DNA of 64,000 nucleotides from contig NZ_JAGIOE010000001.1 of assembly GCF_017876575.1 (NCBI RefSeq), positions 4,196,443 through 4,260,442 of the forward strand, written 5' to 3'. Origin of the DNA: Paeniglutamicibacter psychrophenolicus (lineage in GTDB: Bacteria > Actinomycetota > Actinomycetes > Actinomycetales > Micrococcaceae). The notes under the pieces are model-generated. The model ran no database searches and was not told where the DNA came from. It was given only the letters and a program-made list of their open reading frames with translations. Below, piece after piece: positions 11,501-19,251 of the stretch; the stretch's first letter is position 1, and each line of letters starts with the position of its first letter. The position numbers and the translations under genes are program-made.

Positions 11501-11756
11501 CCAGGTCGTAGCGCGGCAGCGGCGTGACCACGCCGCCGTCGATGACGCGCGACTGGTAGTTGACGTGCCCGATCTTGCCCTCGGCCTGGTTGGTGACCCA
11601 GACGCCGCCGTCGTTCAATTCCACGTCCGCGGTTTCGAATCCGGGATGGATGATGGCCCCGGCAACGGCGAGTGCGGCCACGAGGGGGACGACCACTGCC
11701 TTGAAGGCGGTGCCCTTCAATGGTTCGGTCCACCGGGCGCGACGGGGCTTGTCCAT
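5574..11756 (-). CDS. giant secreted Ig-like/cadherin-like and fibronectin type III repeat protein
   Basis: This 2060-residue surface protein has a membrane anchor or uncleaved signal at residues 18-38. Residues about 45-370 look like a beta-propeller-type region (VWVTNQAEGKIGHVNY and similar strands). An acidic linker follows near 375-400. About ten tandem Ig/cadherin-like domains then run from about 405 to 1490, marked by recurring NDxDPxGD loops that probably bind calcium, with a second Glu-rich linker near 1290. Roughly five FN3 domains follow (about 1505-1960), with motifs such as GSPITHYTVSG and GAALTGYTVRV. The last 100 residues form a separate domain with five Cys and no LPXTG motif. 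The ATG at 11756 has AAGGAA 9 bases upstream. It is the first gene of the MoxR-DUF58-transglutaminase operon, corresponding to fn3 of the bifidobacterial PFNA cluster. An adhesion or cell-wall scaffold role is inferred. Confidence 0.88.
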   Translation of the reverse strand: MDKPRRARWTEPLKGTAFKAVVVPLVAALAVAGAIIHPGFETADVELNDGGVWVTNQAEGKIGHVNYQSRVIDGGVVTPLPRYDLAQHDERVFVRNLEQASLTTIDPAMVQFAGDNNLPANSSFSFGASVVAVTDDEHGTVQATMVENISEFSGDGATPIIDSNGEVDAVVGADDTVWSVDYQSGVLAAHTLDAEGAAQPLSKIAIEELTSMEEPQLSAVGATGVVFDAATGDIYTSTGRHATVENPANARIQAPGPEAAGVAIALDNALATVSLDGRDVNYEQVETAGTPIEPVRVGSCTYAAWQTSAQYLRHCADPAQNQNMPIPEMPQGTELKFRVNRNVVVLNDISTGQVWLMNEGMEIVSNWSDLEPPKGEGEAKEEETKEITDAIELPNRTEKNEKPIAEDDTFAVRPGRATLLPVLYNDVDPDGDLLLAEVEGGGPSLGELQPVHDGTGFQIVVPKDATGAARFSYTASDGRGGSDTASVSLKVVDQETNEAPEQRRTTILQVRQGESASRNLLTDWTDAEGDDLRLLGGTSEGDDVIRVRPDGTLTFQDDGKRIGQKEVTIQVSDGRESTKGRVLVEVLADTAVKPVTATDHVVARVNEATAFEPLLNDIDPSGAGLRLAGVDDVTGLELKTNTETGTVTVTGERPGTFYAEYLATNGPASAPGLVRIDIKAPEPSDAAPVAVRDMALLPSGQDVLVDVLGNDSDPAGGVLVVTGVENNTEAPFSTSVERNALVRITDVRGLTDPTTIGYTISNGAVQATGEIRVVPIPAPPRLDPPQANPDTVTVRAGDVATVKVLENDIHPNGGKLTLEPELEETGDLGEGSLISVADSTVRFRAGDFDGKPRQVSAVYTVAGPDGQEASASVTFDVQPAADANDLEKNTPPNPVPVKGRVFAGSSTSVQVPLEAIDPDGDSVALVQFGSAPRLGTARIRGSAIDYTANKDASGTDEFSYIVEDRLGARATATVKIGIAPLAEANNPPVAVNDFITVRPERPVAVDVMDNDTDPDGDSLALLSEVGSESSVKAEVIDGRVVLSSPPDEGTISVRYRISDGRGGTASATLTVKSDPEARLLAPIARDDRVSLEEVIENDEVTIDILRNDEDPDGSAADLEVSLPDAPKGVRMGEDGLTVAIGAERQVIAYTLTDPDGLASNAFVHVPGTGGARPILRSGLALKVEAGQLLPLKLDELVLVREGRSPRLTTADSVTSMPANDGDLVLSATELAFRAPVDFSGPAAVTFEVTDGSGPDDSKGLTSTLTVPINVDPAPGNDPNQQREGQGPEDDPEEEKEEEQPDPVNFPPTLQANALSVGQGGEPAEMDLRMAANDPNEEDVPKLAFALGAVDIQGVEAEIVDGHTLRVRAAADTPKGTRGSVGVSVSDGVNPPTTVAMGITVTGSTRELPVAVADNVADAAQGRTESVEVLANDHNPYADQGPLRLINARPLERGHGTATVSGDKVAITPSEDFVGTMRVEYTIGDVTEDVSRNVIGTVTLNVKGAPNVPSLPRVESTGDQKAVLTWAPPANNGSPITHYTVSGGGHTQKCTTTTCTITPLTNDTIYNFTVTATNAVGESPASPPSADVRPDVEPEQPAAPTGKDGDTQATFSWKAPVSRGSAIQGYTLEISPAPANGITQVSGIAGTSYTWEGLKNGTAYQVRVRAVNKAARPSQFSAYSASVTPAGKPFTPNAPTAVRQDSAIDGGVVDVSWQVPGANGAALTGYTVRVYESATLVKTVSGIPASRQRQAVTGLGTSKSYRFTVQATNRVGASEQSPQSTAVTPYGRPKAVGSVAAKATGADRMVRLEFQAPGANGSPVTGYQYSTDGGAWTSFGGPGGTIDSGANGQAHTWQVRALNAAGPAKPSPASNQMSAYGPLRDNAQLAATHGDHWIKFTWNAAAGEANGRKVTHTVTINGNNSANDGVQRVESLGYSTARTLKIVARDSEGQSRSWSKTEQTNPKPARSVQLSRGPNYNGYPNSTCDPNCYKYHVELFNFDPGTHTYATSCYHSGGNFASHTMTFNVGSNGRASGDLPCVVEPGYKSPYYATVDGVKSNTTGF

Positions 11757-11993
11757 GTGCGGTCATTCCTTGCTGTGTGTTCACGAATCGGCCGGATTCG
11801 AGCGCTGCGATGCCCCACCGCGGAAAGGTCGAACTTACCCAGTCTACAAAGAATGGACAATCCCCTGCCATGGTGAGTTCTCCCCATGCCCCGTGCCGGG
11901 CCCCGGCACCCGGATTCCACGCGGTGCCGGGCCCCCGGATTTCACCACCGATTTTCCTTCAACATCCATTTCACGTCGGCTAGTGTTGGGGTT
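11757..11993. other. divergent intergenic region between the surface operon and the DUF885 gene
   Basis: This 237-base gap must hold the promoter of the minus-strand surface operon and that of the plus-strand DUF885 gene. The latter is visible at its right end. I see no open frame with coding character and no clear operator. Confidence 0.6.
11958..11986 (+). promoter_or_regulatory. promoter of the DUF885 gene, leaderless type
   Basis: A -35-like TTCAAC (11958-11963) and a -10 TAGTGT (11981-11986) are 17 bases apart. The -10 ends 7 bases before the ATG at 11994, so the transcript probably begins at the start codon. Confidence 0.6.
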
Positions 11994-13661
11994 ATGACTG
12001 ATATCACTGCCCCGCGCACGCCCAGCGCCATCGACGCCGTCGCCAACGAGTACTTCGCCCGCCTGCTCGAACTCGTCCCGGAGTTCGCCACCGAGCTGGG
12101 CCTGCCCGGCCAAGAGGCCGCCTACTCCGACTACTCGCCCTCCGGCGTGGCGGCCCAGACCGCAGCGGCCCGCGACGCCCTGGCCAAGCTCGAGCCCCTG
12201 GCCCCGGTGGACGGGATCGATGCGACCACGCTCGACGCGATGAACGAGCGCCTCGGGCTGGACATCGAGATCGCCGAGACCCGGCGCACCGAGCTGAACA
12301 ACATCGCCTCCCCCGCCCAGGACCTGCGCGCCATCTTCGACCTGATGCCGCAGGAGACCTCCGCCGACTACGGGTTCATCGCCCAGAGGATGCACAACCT
12401 GCCCGCCGCGATGGACGGGTACATCGCCTCGCTGCGCGATTCGGCGGCCCGCGGGCTGGTCGCGGCCTCGCGGCAGGTGAAGATCGTCATCAGCCAGGGC
12501 CGGGAGTACGCCAAGGAAGGCGGCTTCTTCGACGCCCTGGCCGCCGCCGGCACGAAGGTCGACCCCGAACTCGGCGAGCGCCTGGGCGCCGGGGCCGCCG
12601 CCGCCAACGCCGCCTACCTGCGCCTGGCCACGGTGCTCGAGTCGGAGCTGCTGCCGCTGGCGCCCCAGGAGGACGCCGTGGGCAGGGAATACTATGCGCT
12701 GATGTCCCGCCGCTTCCTGGGCGCCGCGGTCGACCTGGAGGAGACCTACGCCTGGGGCGTGAACGAACTGGCGAACATCATCACGGAGCAGGAACGGGTG
12801 GCCGAACAGATCCGCCCCGGGGCCTCCATCGCCGAGGCCAAGGAGGTCCTGAACCAGGATCCCGCACGCCAGCTGGCCGGAACCGACGCATTGCAGGCCT
12901 GGATGCAGGAGAAGTCCGACGCGGCGCTGGTGGCGCTGGCCGGCACGCACTTCGAGATCCCCTCCCCGATGGACCAGATCCAATGCATGATCGCCCCCAC
13001 CCAGGAGGGCGGCATCTACTACACCGGGCCCTCCGAGGACTTCAGCCGCCCGGGCCGCATGTGGTGGTCGGTGCCCGAGGGCGAGGACCAGTTCACCACC
13101 TGGTCGGAGTTGACCACCGTGTACCACGAGGGCGTGCCGGGCCACCACCTGCAGGTGGCCACCGCCGTCATGTCCCGCGACACGCTCAACGACTGGCGAC
13201 GGCATGCCTGCTGGGTCTCGGGGCACGGCGAGGGCTGGGCGCTGTATGCCGAGCGGCTCATGCACGATCTGGGGTACCTTGCGGATCCGGGTGACTACAT
13301 GGGCATGCTCGATGCCCAGCGCATGCGTGCGGCGCGCGTCGTCTTCGACATCGGCGTCCACCTGGGGCTCCAGATTCCCGAGGCCTGGGGTTCGGGGACC
13401 TGGGACAGCGAGTCGGGCTTCGCGTTCCTGGAAAGGAACCTGGACATCTCGGCCGGACAGCTGGAATTCGAGTTCACCCGCTACCTGGGTTGGCCGGGCC
13501 AGGCGCCGGCCTACAAGGTCGGGCAGCGCCTGTGGGAGCAGATCCGCGACGAGCGGGCAGCCCGCGCCGGTGACGGGTTCGACCTGAAGGCGTTCCACAC
13601 CCAGGCGCTGGCGCTTGGTTCGGTGGGACTGGACACCCTGCGCCGCGCCCTGCTGGCATAG
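11994..13661 (+). CDS. DUF885 family protein, metallopeptidase-like
   Basis: This 555-residue cytoplasmic-looking protein has no signal peptide. The DUF885 hallmark YHEGVPGHHLQ (about residues 375-385) contains an HExxxH-like zinc motif, and a second conserved block GHGEGWALYAERLM follows about 30 residues later. Together they resemble the active-site layout of peptidases in this poorly characterised family. I chose the ATG at 11994 because it directly follows a promoter at leaderless spacing; longer frames upstream lack homologous sequence. It is a single gene with a hairpin downstream. The substrate is unknown, and peptidase activity is a family-based inference. Confidence 0.9.
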   Translation: MTDITAPRTPSAIDAVANEYFARLLELVPEFATELGLPGQEAAYSDYSPSGVAAQTAAARDALAKLEPLAPVDGIDATTLDAMNERLGLDIEIAETRRTELNNIASPAQDLRAIFDLMPQETSADYGFIAQRMHNLPAAMDGYIASLRDSAARGLVAASRQVKIVISQGREYAKEGGFFDALAAAGTKVDPELGERLGAGAAAANAAYLRLATVLESELLPLAPQEDAVGREYYALMSRRFLGAAVDLEETYAWGVNELANIITEQERVAEQIRPGASIAEAKEVLNQDPARQLAGTDALQAWMQEKSDAALVALAGTHFEIPSPMDQIQCMIAPTQEGGIYYTGPSEDFSRPGRMWWSVPEGEDQFTTWSELTTVYHEGVPGHHLQVATAVMSRDTLNDWRRHACWVSGHGEGWALYAERLMHDLGYLADPGDYMGMLDAQRMRAARVVFDIGVHLGLQIPEAWGSGTWDSESGFAFLERNLDISAGQLEFEFTRYLGWPGQAPAYKVGQRLWEQIRDERAARAGDGFDLKAFHTQALALGSVGLDTLRRALLA

Positions 13662-13693
13662 CCCGGGATCTTTCCTCCTCCGTTTCGGACAAC

Positions 13694-13729
13694 CGGTGCC
13701 CGGCCGCTCCCTTCGAAGGCCGGGCACCG
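13694..13729 (+). terminator. hairpin after the DUF885 gene
   Basis: A perfect 12-base inverted repeat (CGGTGCCCGGCC and its complement) flanks a 12-base loop, starting 33 bases after the stop codon. No T-run follows, so it may be a weak or factor-assisted terminator. Confidence 0.5.
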
Positions 13730-14175
13730 CTTGGCGGCACCGTGGCTCCGAAACCCACCCTGGCGAAATTCCCGAGTCTGATTAGGCATTTTGCGTGCGC
13801 TCCGAATAGCTTCCCGGACCTTTTGTCCATTTGCGTTGGTTTGAGGGTGAAGGCAAGGGTGAAACCGCGCACCGACACTGATATCCCGCTTGATTACCTG
13901 CGATAGTTGGACTTGTTGCTGCAGAACACGCCGAGGTGACCACAACCCGGGAAACCGGAAAACTCCACTTCGCGTACAAAAGCGTTCACCGCTGGGGAAG
14001 TTCGCAGTGCGGCATGGATGCATTGCTTGGGGGCTGCATCAGTGCCGATGGGGGGAATGTTCCGAGTCGTGTTTTGGTGGAAACCCTACCCCCGCCCCGG
14101 GCATCGCATGCCACCGGACCCGTCCGATATCGCCTTGCGGGGTTTGCCGTTACCGTTCCCTCGGACCGCCGCGGC
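13730..14175. other. intergenic stretch with no convincing gene
   Basis: About 450 bases separate the converging DUF885 and LuxR-type genes. Composition is less G/C-biased than in coding DNA. Short frames are present but lack coding character. I see no terminator with a T-run for the LuxR-type gene. Confidence 0.5.
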
Positions 14176-16749
14176 TTAATCGACCGCTTCGACGTCCTTG
14201 CTCGGGATCAGGCCCTGTACGCGTGCCGATTCCAGTGCGGAGGCGCGGTCTGACACTCCCAGCTTCCGGTAGATGCTGCGCAATTGGCTCTTGACCGTGT
14301 TCACCGAGACGAATTGCCGCTCGGCGATCTCGGCGGCGCTCCCGGTGGAAACCAGCTCCCCCAGCACCGCCAGCTCCCGGGCGCTGAGCACCGCACGACC
14401 CAGGCCGCCGGGGATGTTCGAGACGGTGTTCGGATCGACCTTCAGCCTGATGCCCAGCTCCCTGGCTTCGGTGAGTATGCGCTCCAGGTCCGGGGCAGGC
14501 AAAAGGTTCAGTGCCATGCCCAGTCCGTATTCCTCGCTCAGCGCCGCCACCATGCGAAGGGCCCCGCCAATGGCGGGACGATTGTTCTGCTGCAGGGTTG
14601 CGGCCAGGACCAGGACCGCCTGCTGGAAGCGGGTGCGCGGTTGCACGGCGGCTCCCAGCGAGGTGCAAAGCCGCAAGACCTCCGCGGCATCCCCCTGGGC
14701 CAGGCGCACCCGCGCCTGCATCAAGGTCCGCGATGTTTCCGAGCCGGACTTGGCGGCGACCTTCAACGCGTTGACCGGATCCCCCACCGCCAGGTTCAGC
14801 AGGCAGGAGGCCGAAACCAGCATCTGTTTGCCGTACTTCTGGGCGACGGGTTGTTCGCGTTCGCGCACCAGGTAGCCCTGCATCCGCACCAGGGACGCCG
14901 TCGTTTCGCCGGTGACCACCGCCAGCATCGCCTCGGCCAACCGGATGGCCGGCCAGAACTCGTTGTTGTGCTGGTCGATGCGCAACAGATCCACCCAGCG
15001 TGCGGCATCCTCGAAACGCTGTTCCTCCATGGCACACAGGAACGACGCGGCCCTGAAGGGGGTGGCGAAGTAGGCGCTGGTGGCCGGATTCGCCCAGTGT
15101 TCCGGCAAGGACTCGGCCAGCAGTGCCGACGCCTTGTGGATGTCCCCGGCGAGGGCATAAAGGTAGGCCTGGACCGTGGTTGCGTAGTGGTCGTTGTCTG
15201 CGCGGTTGTGCCGCTGGTCGGCGGAGACCCCGATCTCGGCGGCGATGAGCGCTTCGTCGTGGGCGCCGCCTGCGTGCAGGCCCAGTGCCAGCTGGACGAT
15301 CATCGGGCCTTCGAACGGCCCCAGTTTGTCGCGCTGCCCCGGGTCCATGTCCCGATGCAGGGCCAGGGCGCTGCGTGCGGTCTTGACCGACAGCTCGCCG
15401 ATGCCGCTGAGCCTTGCGGCGACCGATTCGATCAGGACCATGACCATCTTGTCCGCGGGCGGGGCATTGCGTCCCACGGTGCGCGCACCGGTGGCGGCCA
15501 GGGCCAGCAGTTCCAGGGTCTTGAGCTTGAACTTCCCGGTGGCGCTGTAGGCGATCGCCAGGCTGATGGCGAGCAGCGGGTACCGCGCCAGCACCGCCAG
15601 GGGCAGTTCGTCCAGCAGCACCGATCCGCGGGTGCCCAGTTCCCCCTCGAGGTATTCGTCCGCGTGCATGCGCAGGATGTCGGAGGCCAGCTGGTGGTCC
15701 GGCGCGGCCAACGCGTGGCGCAGTGCCCGGAACGCGGACCCCCGGGTCATCTCGTATCGTGCGCAAATCCGGTGCAGTGAACGCAGCCGTTCCTTGTCCG
15801 GGGCCAGGTAGGCGTTTGTCAGCACCCGGCGCAGCACGGGGTGCAGGCAGTATTCCTCGTCGGGGTTCCGCGACGAGCGGTAGACCAGGCCCCTGCTTTC
15901 CAGATCCGGCAACCACGCCGCGGGGTGGCTCTCGGCCAGCAGCGGCAGCAGCGCCCGGGGCACCGTGGTGGGCACGGCGAGCACCGCAAGGAAGTCGAGC
16001 TGTCCGGGCTCGAGTGCTTCGCCCTCCAGCATCGCCTTCATGTCGCGGTCCACCGCGGCATTCACCTCGGCCAGAAATGACCGGGCCGGCGGGTCCAGTT
16101 CCAGCAGCGCGGGTGCCGGCGGTCCCAGGGGCGAGGCATGCTTGCCCGGCTTGACCCGTGCCGGCGTCGGCTCCGGGGCGCGCATGGTCTGCGCCCGGAG
16201 CTTGGCCATGCGCATCAGCTGCGGGGTGCCGCACAAATCGAGACACAACGGCTCGGCAAAACGCCCAAGCGCGCTACCGCGGAAATAGGCCGCCGTCTCG
16301 TCGGCGGTAAAGGGGAATTCATGTGGCGGAACCACGGCGAGATCGAACGAAAGCAGCGTGCGCTGGCGCTCGAGGTCCAGGTACTCGTTCGTGAGAACCA
16401 GTGCGCGTCGCCCGGGATGCTCGCTTGCCATCTGCTGCACGAAGCCGGTCAGCTGGCCGTTGAACCCGGCGGTGCAGTCCTCGAGCACCACCAGGTGCGA
16501 GTCCGGGTCTTCGGCCGCCTCATAGTGTCTGGCCAGCACCAGATCCAGCGGCTCCTCGAGCTCGCTGCATTTGATCCAGCTCCAGTTCCTGGCCTGGGGA
16601 TCTCTCCGGGACAGCCAATCGCGAACGGCCACGCTCTTGCCGGCTCCGCGCGGTGCCCTGGCGATCACCGCCGAAGATGCCACCGCCTGGTCAAGCAAGG
16701 CATCGAGTCGGGGCCGGGACAGAGTGTCGTCGACTTTTCCCCAGATCAT
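14176..16749 (-). CDS. large ATP-binding LuxR family transcriptional regulator
   Basis: This 857-residue protein has the MalT/LAL-like plan. The N-terminal P-loop region contains APRGAGKSVAV (about residues 27-37) and a Walker B-like LVVLEDC. A long helical-repeat middle looks like TPR-type sensing modules. The C-terminal LuxR HTH covers the last 65 residues (LSARELAVLGEL ... SVNTVKSQLRSIYRKLGV). The ATG at 16749 is preceded by GGAGG with 9 bases spacing and starts the usual MIWGK-type N-terminus; a frame extending 63 codons further lacks family similarity and is not used. It is divergent from the symporter gene at 16982, a possible target. The ligand is unknown. Confidence 0.88.
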   Translation of the reverse strand: MIWGKVDDTLSRPRLDALLDQAVASSAVIARAPRGAGKSVAVRDWLSRRDPQARNWSWIKCSELEEPLDLVLARHYEAAEDPDSHLVVLEDCTAGFNGQLTGFVQQMASEHPGRRALVLTNEYLDLERQRTLLSFDLAVVPPHEFPFTADETAAYFRGSALGRFAEPLCLDLCGTPQLMRMAKLRAQTMRAPEPTPARVKPGKHASPLGPPAPALLELDPPARSFLAEVNAAVDRDMKAMLEGEALEPGQLDFLAVLAVPTTVPRALLPLLAESHPAAWLPDLESRGLVYRSSRNPDEEYCLHPVLRRVLTNAYLAPDKERLRSLHRICARYEMTRGSAFRALRHALAAPDHQLASDILRMHADEYLEGELGTRGSVLLDELPLAVLARYPLLAISLAIAYSATGKFKLKTLELLALAATGARTVGRNAPPADKMVMVLIESVAARLSGIGELSVKTARSALALHRDMDPGQRDKLGPFEGPMIVQLALGLHAGGAHDEALIAAEIGVSADQRHNRADNDHYATTVQAYLYALAGDIHKASALLAESLPEHWANPATSAYFATPFRAASFLCAMEEQRFEDAARWVDLLRIDQHNNEFWPAIRLAEAMLAVVTGETTASLVRMQGYLVREREQPVAQKYGKQMLVSASCLLNLAVGDPVNALKVAAKSGSETSRTLMQARVRLAQGDAAEVLRLCTSLGAAVQPRTRFQQAVLVLAATLQQNNRPAIGGALRMVAALSEEYGLGMALNLLPAPDLERILTEARELGIRLKVDPNTVSNIPGGLGRAVLSARELAVLGELVSTGSAAEIAERQFVSVNTVKSQLRSIYRKLGVSDRASALESARVQGLIPSKDVEAVD

Positions 16750-16969
16750 GCGTTCCGGCCTCCATTCCCCAGCTGCGATCCATCGGGCCCGGAGCCCGGT
16801 TTTCCGCGGGCACGAACAATTAACATACAAACCGTTTGGTTGAAAGCTCAGCTTAACACCGGGGCGCATCGCTATGTAATGGAACACAAATTCCCCGCAA
16901 CAATCCGCTGGGGAGGACTTTTGCGTAACATTGCTCAATGCTGGCTATCCGTTGCCAGTCTCCACCGCC

Positions 16970-16975
16970 TAGCTT
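16970..16975 (+). promoter_or_regulatory. -10 box of the symporter gene, leaderless type
   Basis: TAGCTT ends 6 bases before the GTG start at 16982. No ribosome-binding site precedes the start, so a leaderless transcript is likely. The -35 is not clear, which suggests that an activator may be needed; the divergent LuxR-type protein is a candidate. Confidence 0.5.
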
Positions 16976-16981
16976 CTAATC

Positions 16982-18397
16982 GTGACTACCTCAAATACGA
17001 CGCCCACGAGGCGCATCCCCGCATGGGCCACGGCATTCGGCCCGCAAATCATCATCGCCCTGATCCTGGGTCTTGGCCTTGGCCTGCTGGCCAAGTACAC
17101 CGGGCACAGCAAGGAAACCCCCACGGGGCTCGGCACGACCCTGGCAACGATCGGTTCCAGCTACGTCTCGCTGCTCAAGGCCGCCGTCATCCCGCTGGTC
17201 TTCTTCGCGGTGGTCGCCTCGATCGCCAACCTCTCCAAGGTGACCAACGCCGCCCGCCTGGCCTGGCAGACCATCCTCTGGTTCGCCATCACCTCGCTGA
17301 TCTCCGTGGTCATCGGCATGGTGCTGGGCACCGTGCTGCGTCCCGGCGCCGGCACCGGCCAGGACACACCGGCCGAGTACGACGGGCGCACCGGCGACTG
17401 GTGGTCCTTCCTCATCGGGCTGATCCCCTCGAACTTCCTGGGCCTTGGCGCCACCTCGCAGGTCGCCGAGTCCGGCGCCGTCGCCACGTCGCTGAACTTC
17501 AACGTGCTCCAGGTGCTGGTCATCGCCATCACCGTGGGCATCGCGGCGCTGAAGGTCGGCGACGCCGCCCGCCCGTTCCTGGACTTCTCCGCCGCCACGC
17601 TGGCCGTGATCCAGAAGATCCTGTGGTGGATCATCCGCCTGGCGCCGCTGGGCACCGTCGGGCTGATCGGCAACGCCGTGGCCACCTACGGCTGGGACAC
17701 CATCGGTGCGCTGGGCAAGTTCTCGCTGGCCATCTACATCGGGCTGGCCGTGGTGCTCTTTGGCCTGTACCCGGTGCTGGTGCGTGCGCACGGGCTGAGC
17801 GTCAGGCAGTACTTCTCCGGCGTGTGGCCGGCCGTGCAGCTGGGCTTCGTGTCCCGCTCCTCCATCGGCACCCTGCCGCTGACCCAGCGCGTGACCGAAC
17901 GCAACCTCGGTGTGCCCTCGGCCTATGCCTCCTTCGCCGTGCCGCTGGGCGCCACGACCAAGATGGACGGCTGCGCCGCGATCTACCCGGCGATCTCCGC
18001 GATCTTCGTCGCCCAGTTCTTCGGCATCGACCTTTCGCTGACCGACTACCTGCTGATCGCCCTGGTCTCGGTGCTGGGCTCGGCCGCCACCGCCGGGACC
18101 ACCGGCGCCGTGGTCATGCTGACCCTGACGCTGTCGACCATCGGCCTGCCGCTGGCCGGCGTGGGACTGATCCTGGCCGTTGACCCGATCCTGGACATGG
18201 GCCGCACCGCGGTCAACGTCGCCGGACAGGCATTGGTGCCGACCATCGTGGCCAAGCGCGAGGGAATCCTGGACACGGAGCTGTACAACGCACCGCGCCA
18301 CGGCGACCCGTTCAACGACGAGTTCAAGACGACCGCCGATTCCGCCGGATCGACCGAACCCGAGGCACGCGAGGTGCAGCCGGCCCCTGTCGGCTAG
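16982..18397 (+). CDS. dicarboxylate/amino acid:cation symporter (DAACS family)
   Basis: This 471-residue inner-membrane transporter has the GltP/DctA family fold. The first helix is FGPQIIIALILGLGLGLLA. The serine-rich SRSSIGTLPLTQ block forms re-entrant loop HP1. ATTKMDGCA is the family's NMDGT-type cation/substrate motif with changes. DPILDMGRTAVNVAGQ is the substrate-binding helix 8 region. It should import glutamate, aspartate or C4-dicarboxylates with Na+ or H+. The GTG start has no ribosome-binding site but sits at leaderless distance from a -10 box. It is a monocistronic gene with a hairpin downstream. Confidence 0.93.
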   Translation: MTTSNTTPTRRIPAWATAFGPQIIIALILGLGLGLLAKYTGHSKETPTGLGTTLATIGSSYVSLLKAAVIPLVFFAVVASIANLSKVTNAARLAWQTILWFAITSLISVVIGMVLGTVLRPGAGTGQDTPAEYDGRTGDWWSFLIGLIPSNFLGLGATSQVAESGAVATSLNFNVLQVLVIAITVGIAALKVGDAARPFLDFSAATLAVIQKILWWIIRLAPLGTVGLIGNAVATYGWDTIGALGKFSLAIYIGLAVVLFGLYPVLVRAHGLSVRQYFSGVWPAVQLGFVSRSSIGTLPLTQRVTERNLGVPSAYASFAVPLGATTKMDGCAAIYPAISAIFVAQFFGIDLSLTDYLLIALVSVLGSAATAGTTGAVVMLTLTLSTIGLPLAGVGLILAVDPILDMGRTAVNVAGQALVPTIVAKREGILDTELYNAPRHGDPFNDEFKTTADSAGSTEPEAREVQPAPVG

Positions 18398-18431
18398 CGG
18401 CAACGCAGTGCGGTAGTCACGATTCCTACCA

Positions 18432-18488
18432 GGGCGGGTCGCCTGGTTCCCGGGATGCAACATCCACCGGGCGCCAGGCGGCCCGCCC
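18432..18488 (+). terminator. hairpin terminator after the symporter gene
   Basis: GGGCGGG and GCCTGG (18432-18446) pair with CCAGGC and CCCGCCC (18474-18488) across a two-base internal mismatch. The sequence continues as CTTGTTGTT. It is a probable intrinsic terminator. Confidence 0.55.
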
Positions 18489-18549
18489 CTTGTTGTTCCC
18501 CCGCATGCATTCCCCGTTCCAGGGAGTTGGCAGGGAATCAGCACGAAAA

Positions 18550-18579
18550 TTGCACGGCATGCAAGTTTGCACGTAGTGT
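18550..18579 (+). promoter_or_regulatory. promoter and candidate operator of the tetR-MMPL pair
   Basis: A -35 TTGCAC (18550-18555) and a -10 TAGTGT (18574-18579) are 18 bases apart, ending 6 bases before the GTG. Three half-sites, TTGCA (18550), TGCAA (18560) and TTGCA (18567), form overlapping inverted repeats, including TGCAAGTTTGCA between the promoter elements. This is the expected position for TetR-type self-repression. Confidence 0.6.
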
Positions 18580-18585
18580 AGAAAG

Positions 18586-19245
18586 GTGAGCTCCTCCCCC
18601 ATGCCCCCGCCCTCGCGGCGCGAACTGAACAAGGCCGCCACGCGGGCGGCCATCGTGCAGGCGGCCTTCGGCCAACTGGAGTCCGCCGGCTACGCGGCAC
18701 TGACCGCCGAGTCCGTGGCCGACGCCGCCGGGGTCTCCCGCCGCACCTTCTTCAACTACTTCCCCTCGATCGAGGCTGCCCTGAACGAGCCGACCAAGCT
18801 CCTGCTGGAAAACGCCGTGGCGGTGCTCGACGAGCTGGACCCGGAGCTGGACCTGCTCTCCGCCGCGGTGGCGACCGTCGAATCCCTCGTGGACCCGGCC
18901 CTGCTCGAGCCCATAGCCAACCTGTACCTGCTGGCCTCCGAGCACCCGCAGATGGCGCGGATGCAGCTGGAGGCGTGGAACGACTGCGCCGGGGCGCTCA
19001 CCGGGATCATCACCGCCCGCGCCCCGCACGGCACCCCGCTGGCCGCCACGGTCTTCGCCCACTGCGTCATCGGCGCCGGCAAGGCCGCCTTCGCCCAGTG
19101 GTCCCGCGAGCTCGCAGCCGCCCCGGACCCCGCCGATCCGCGCCGCACGCACATGCTGCGCGCCACCCTCGCCGAGGCCATCGCCCAATTGCGCGACGGC
19201 TTCCCCTCCCTGCAACAACGTGCACAGCACACACGAAAGGCCTAA
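18586..19245 (+). CDS. TetR family transcriptional regulator of the adjacent MMPL exporter
   Basis: This 219-residue protein has a TetR N-terminal HTH at about residues 20-65 (AAIVQAAFGQLESAGY ... VSRRTFFNYF) and a ligand-binding helical C-terminal half. The GTG at 18586 sits 6 bases after a -10 box, so the message looks leaderless; an internal ATG at 18601 is a weaker alternative with no ribosome-binding site. It lies 6 bases before the MMPL gene and is probably co-transcribed with it, a common layout for a repressor and the exporter it controls. The inducing ligand is unknown. Confidence 0.9.
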   Translation: MSSSPMPPPSRRELNKAATRAAIVQAAFGQLESAGYAALTAESVADAAGVSRRTFFNYFPSIEAALNEPTKLLLENAVAVLDELDPELDLLSAAVATVESLVDPALLEPIANLYLLASEHPQMARMQLEAWNDCAGALTGIITARAPHGTPLAATVFAHCVIGAGKAAFAQWSRELAAAPDPADPRRTHMLRATLAEAIAQLRDGFPSLQQRAQHTRKA

Positions 19246-19251
19246 GACACC

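Noticed and set aside
14057-14179. A 40-codon plus-strand frame after GGGGGG downstream of the LuxR-type gene
   Set aside because: The G run is only one base from the ATG, the frame runs into the LuxR-type gene, and the product looks random.
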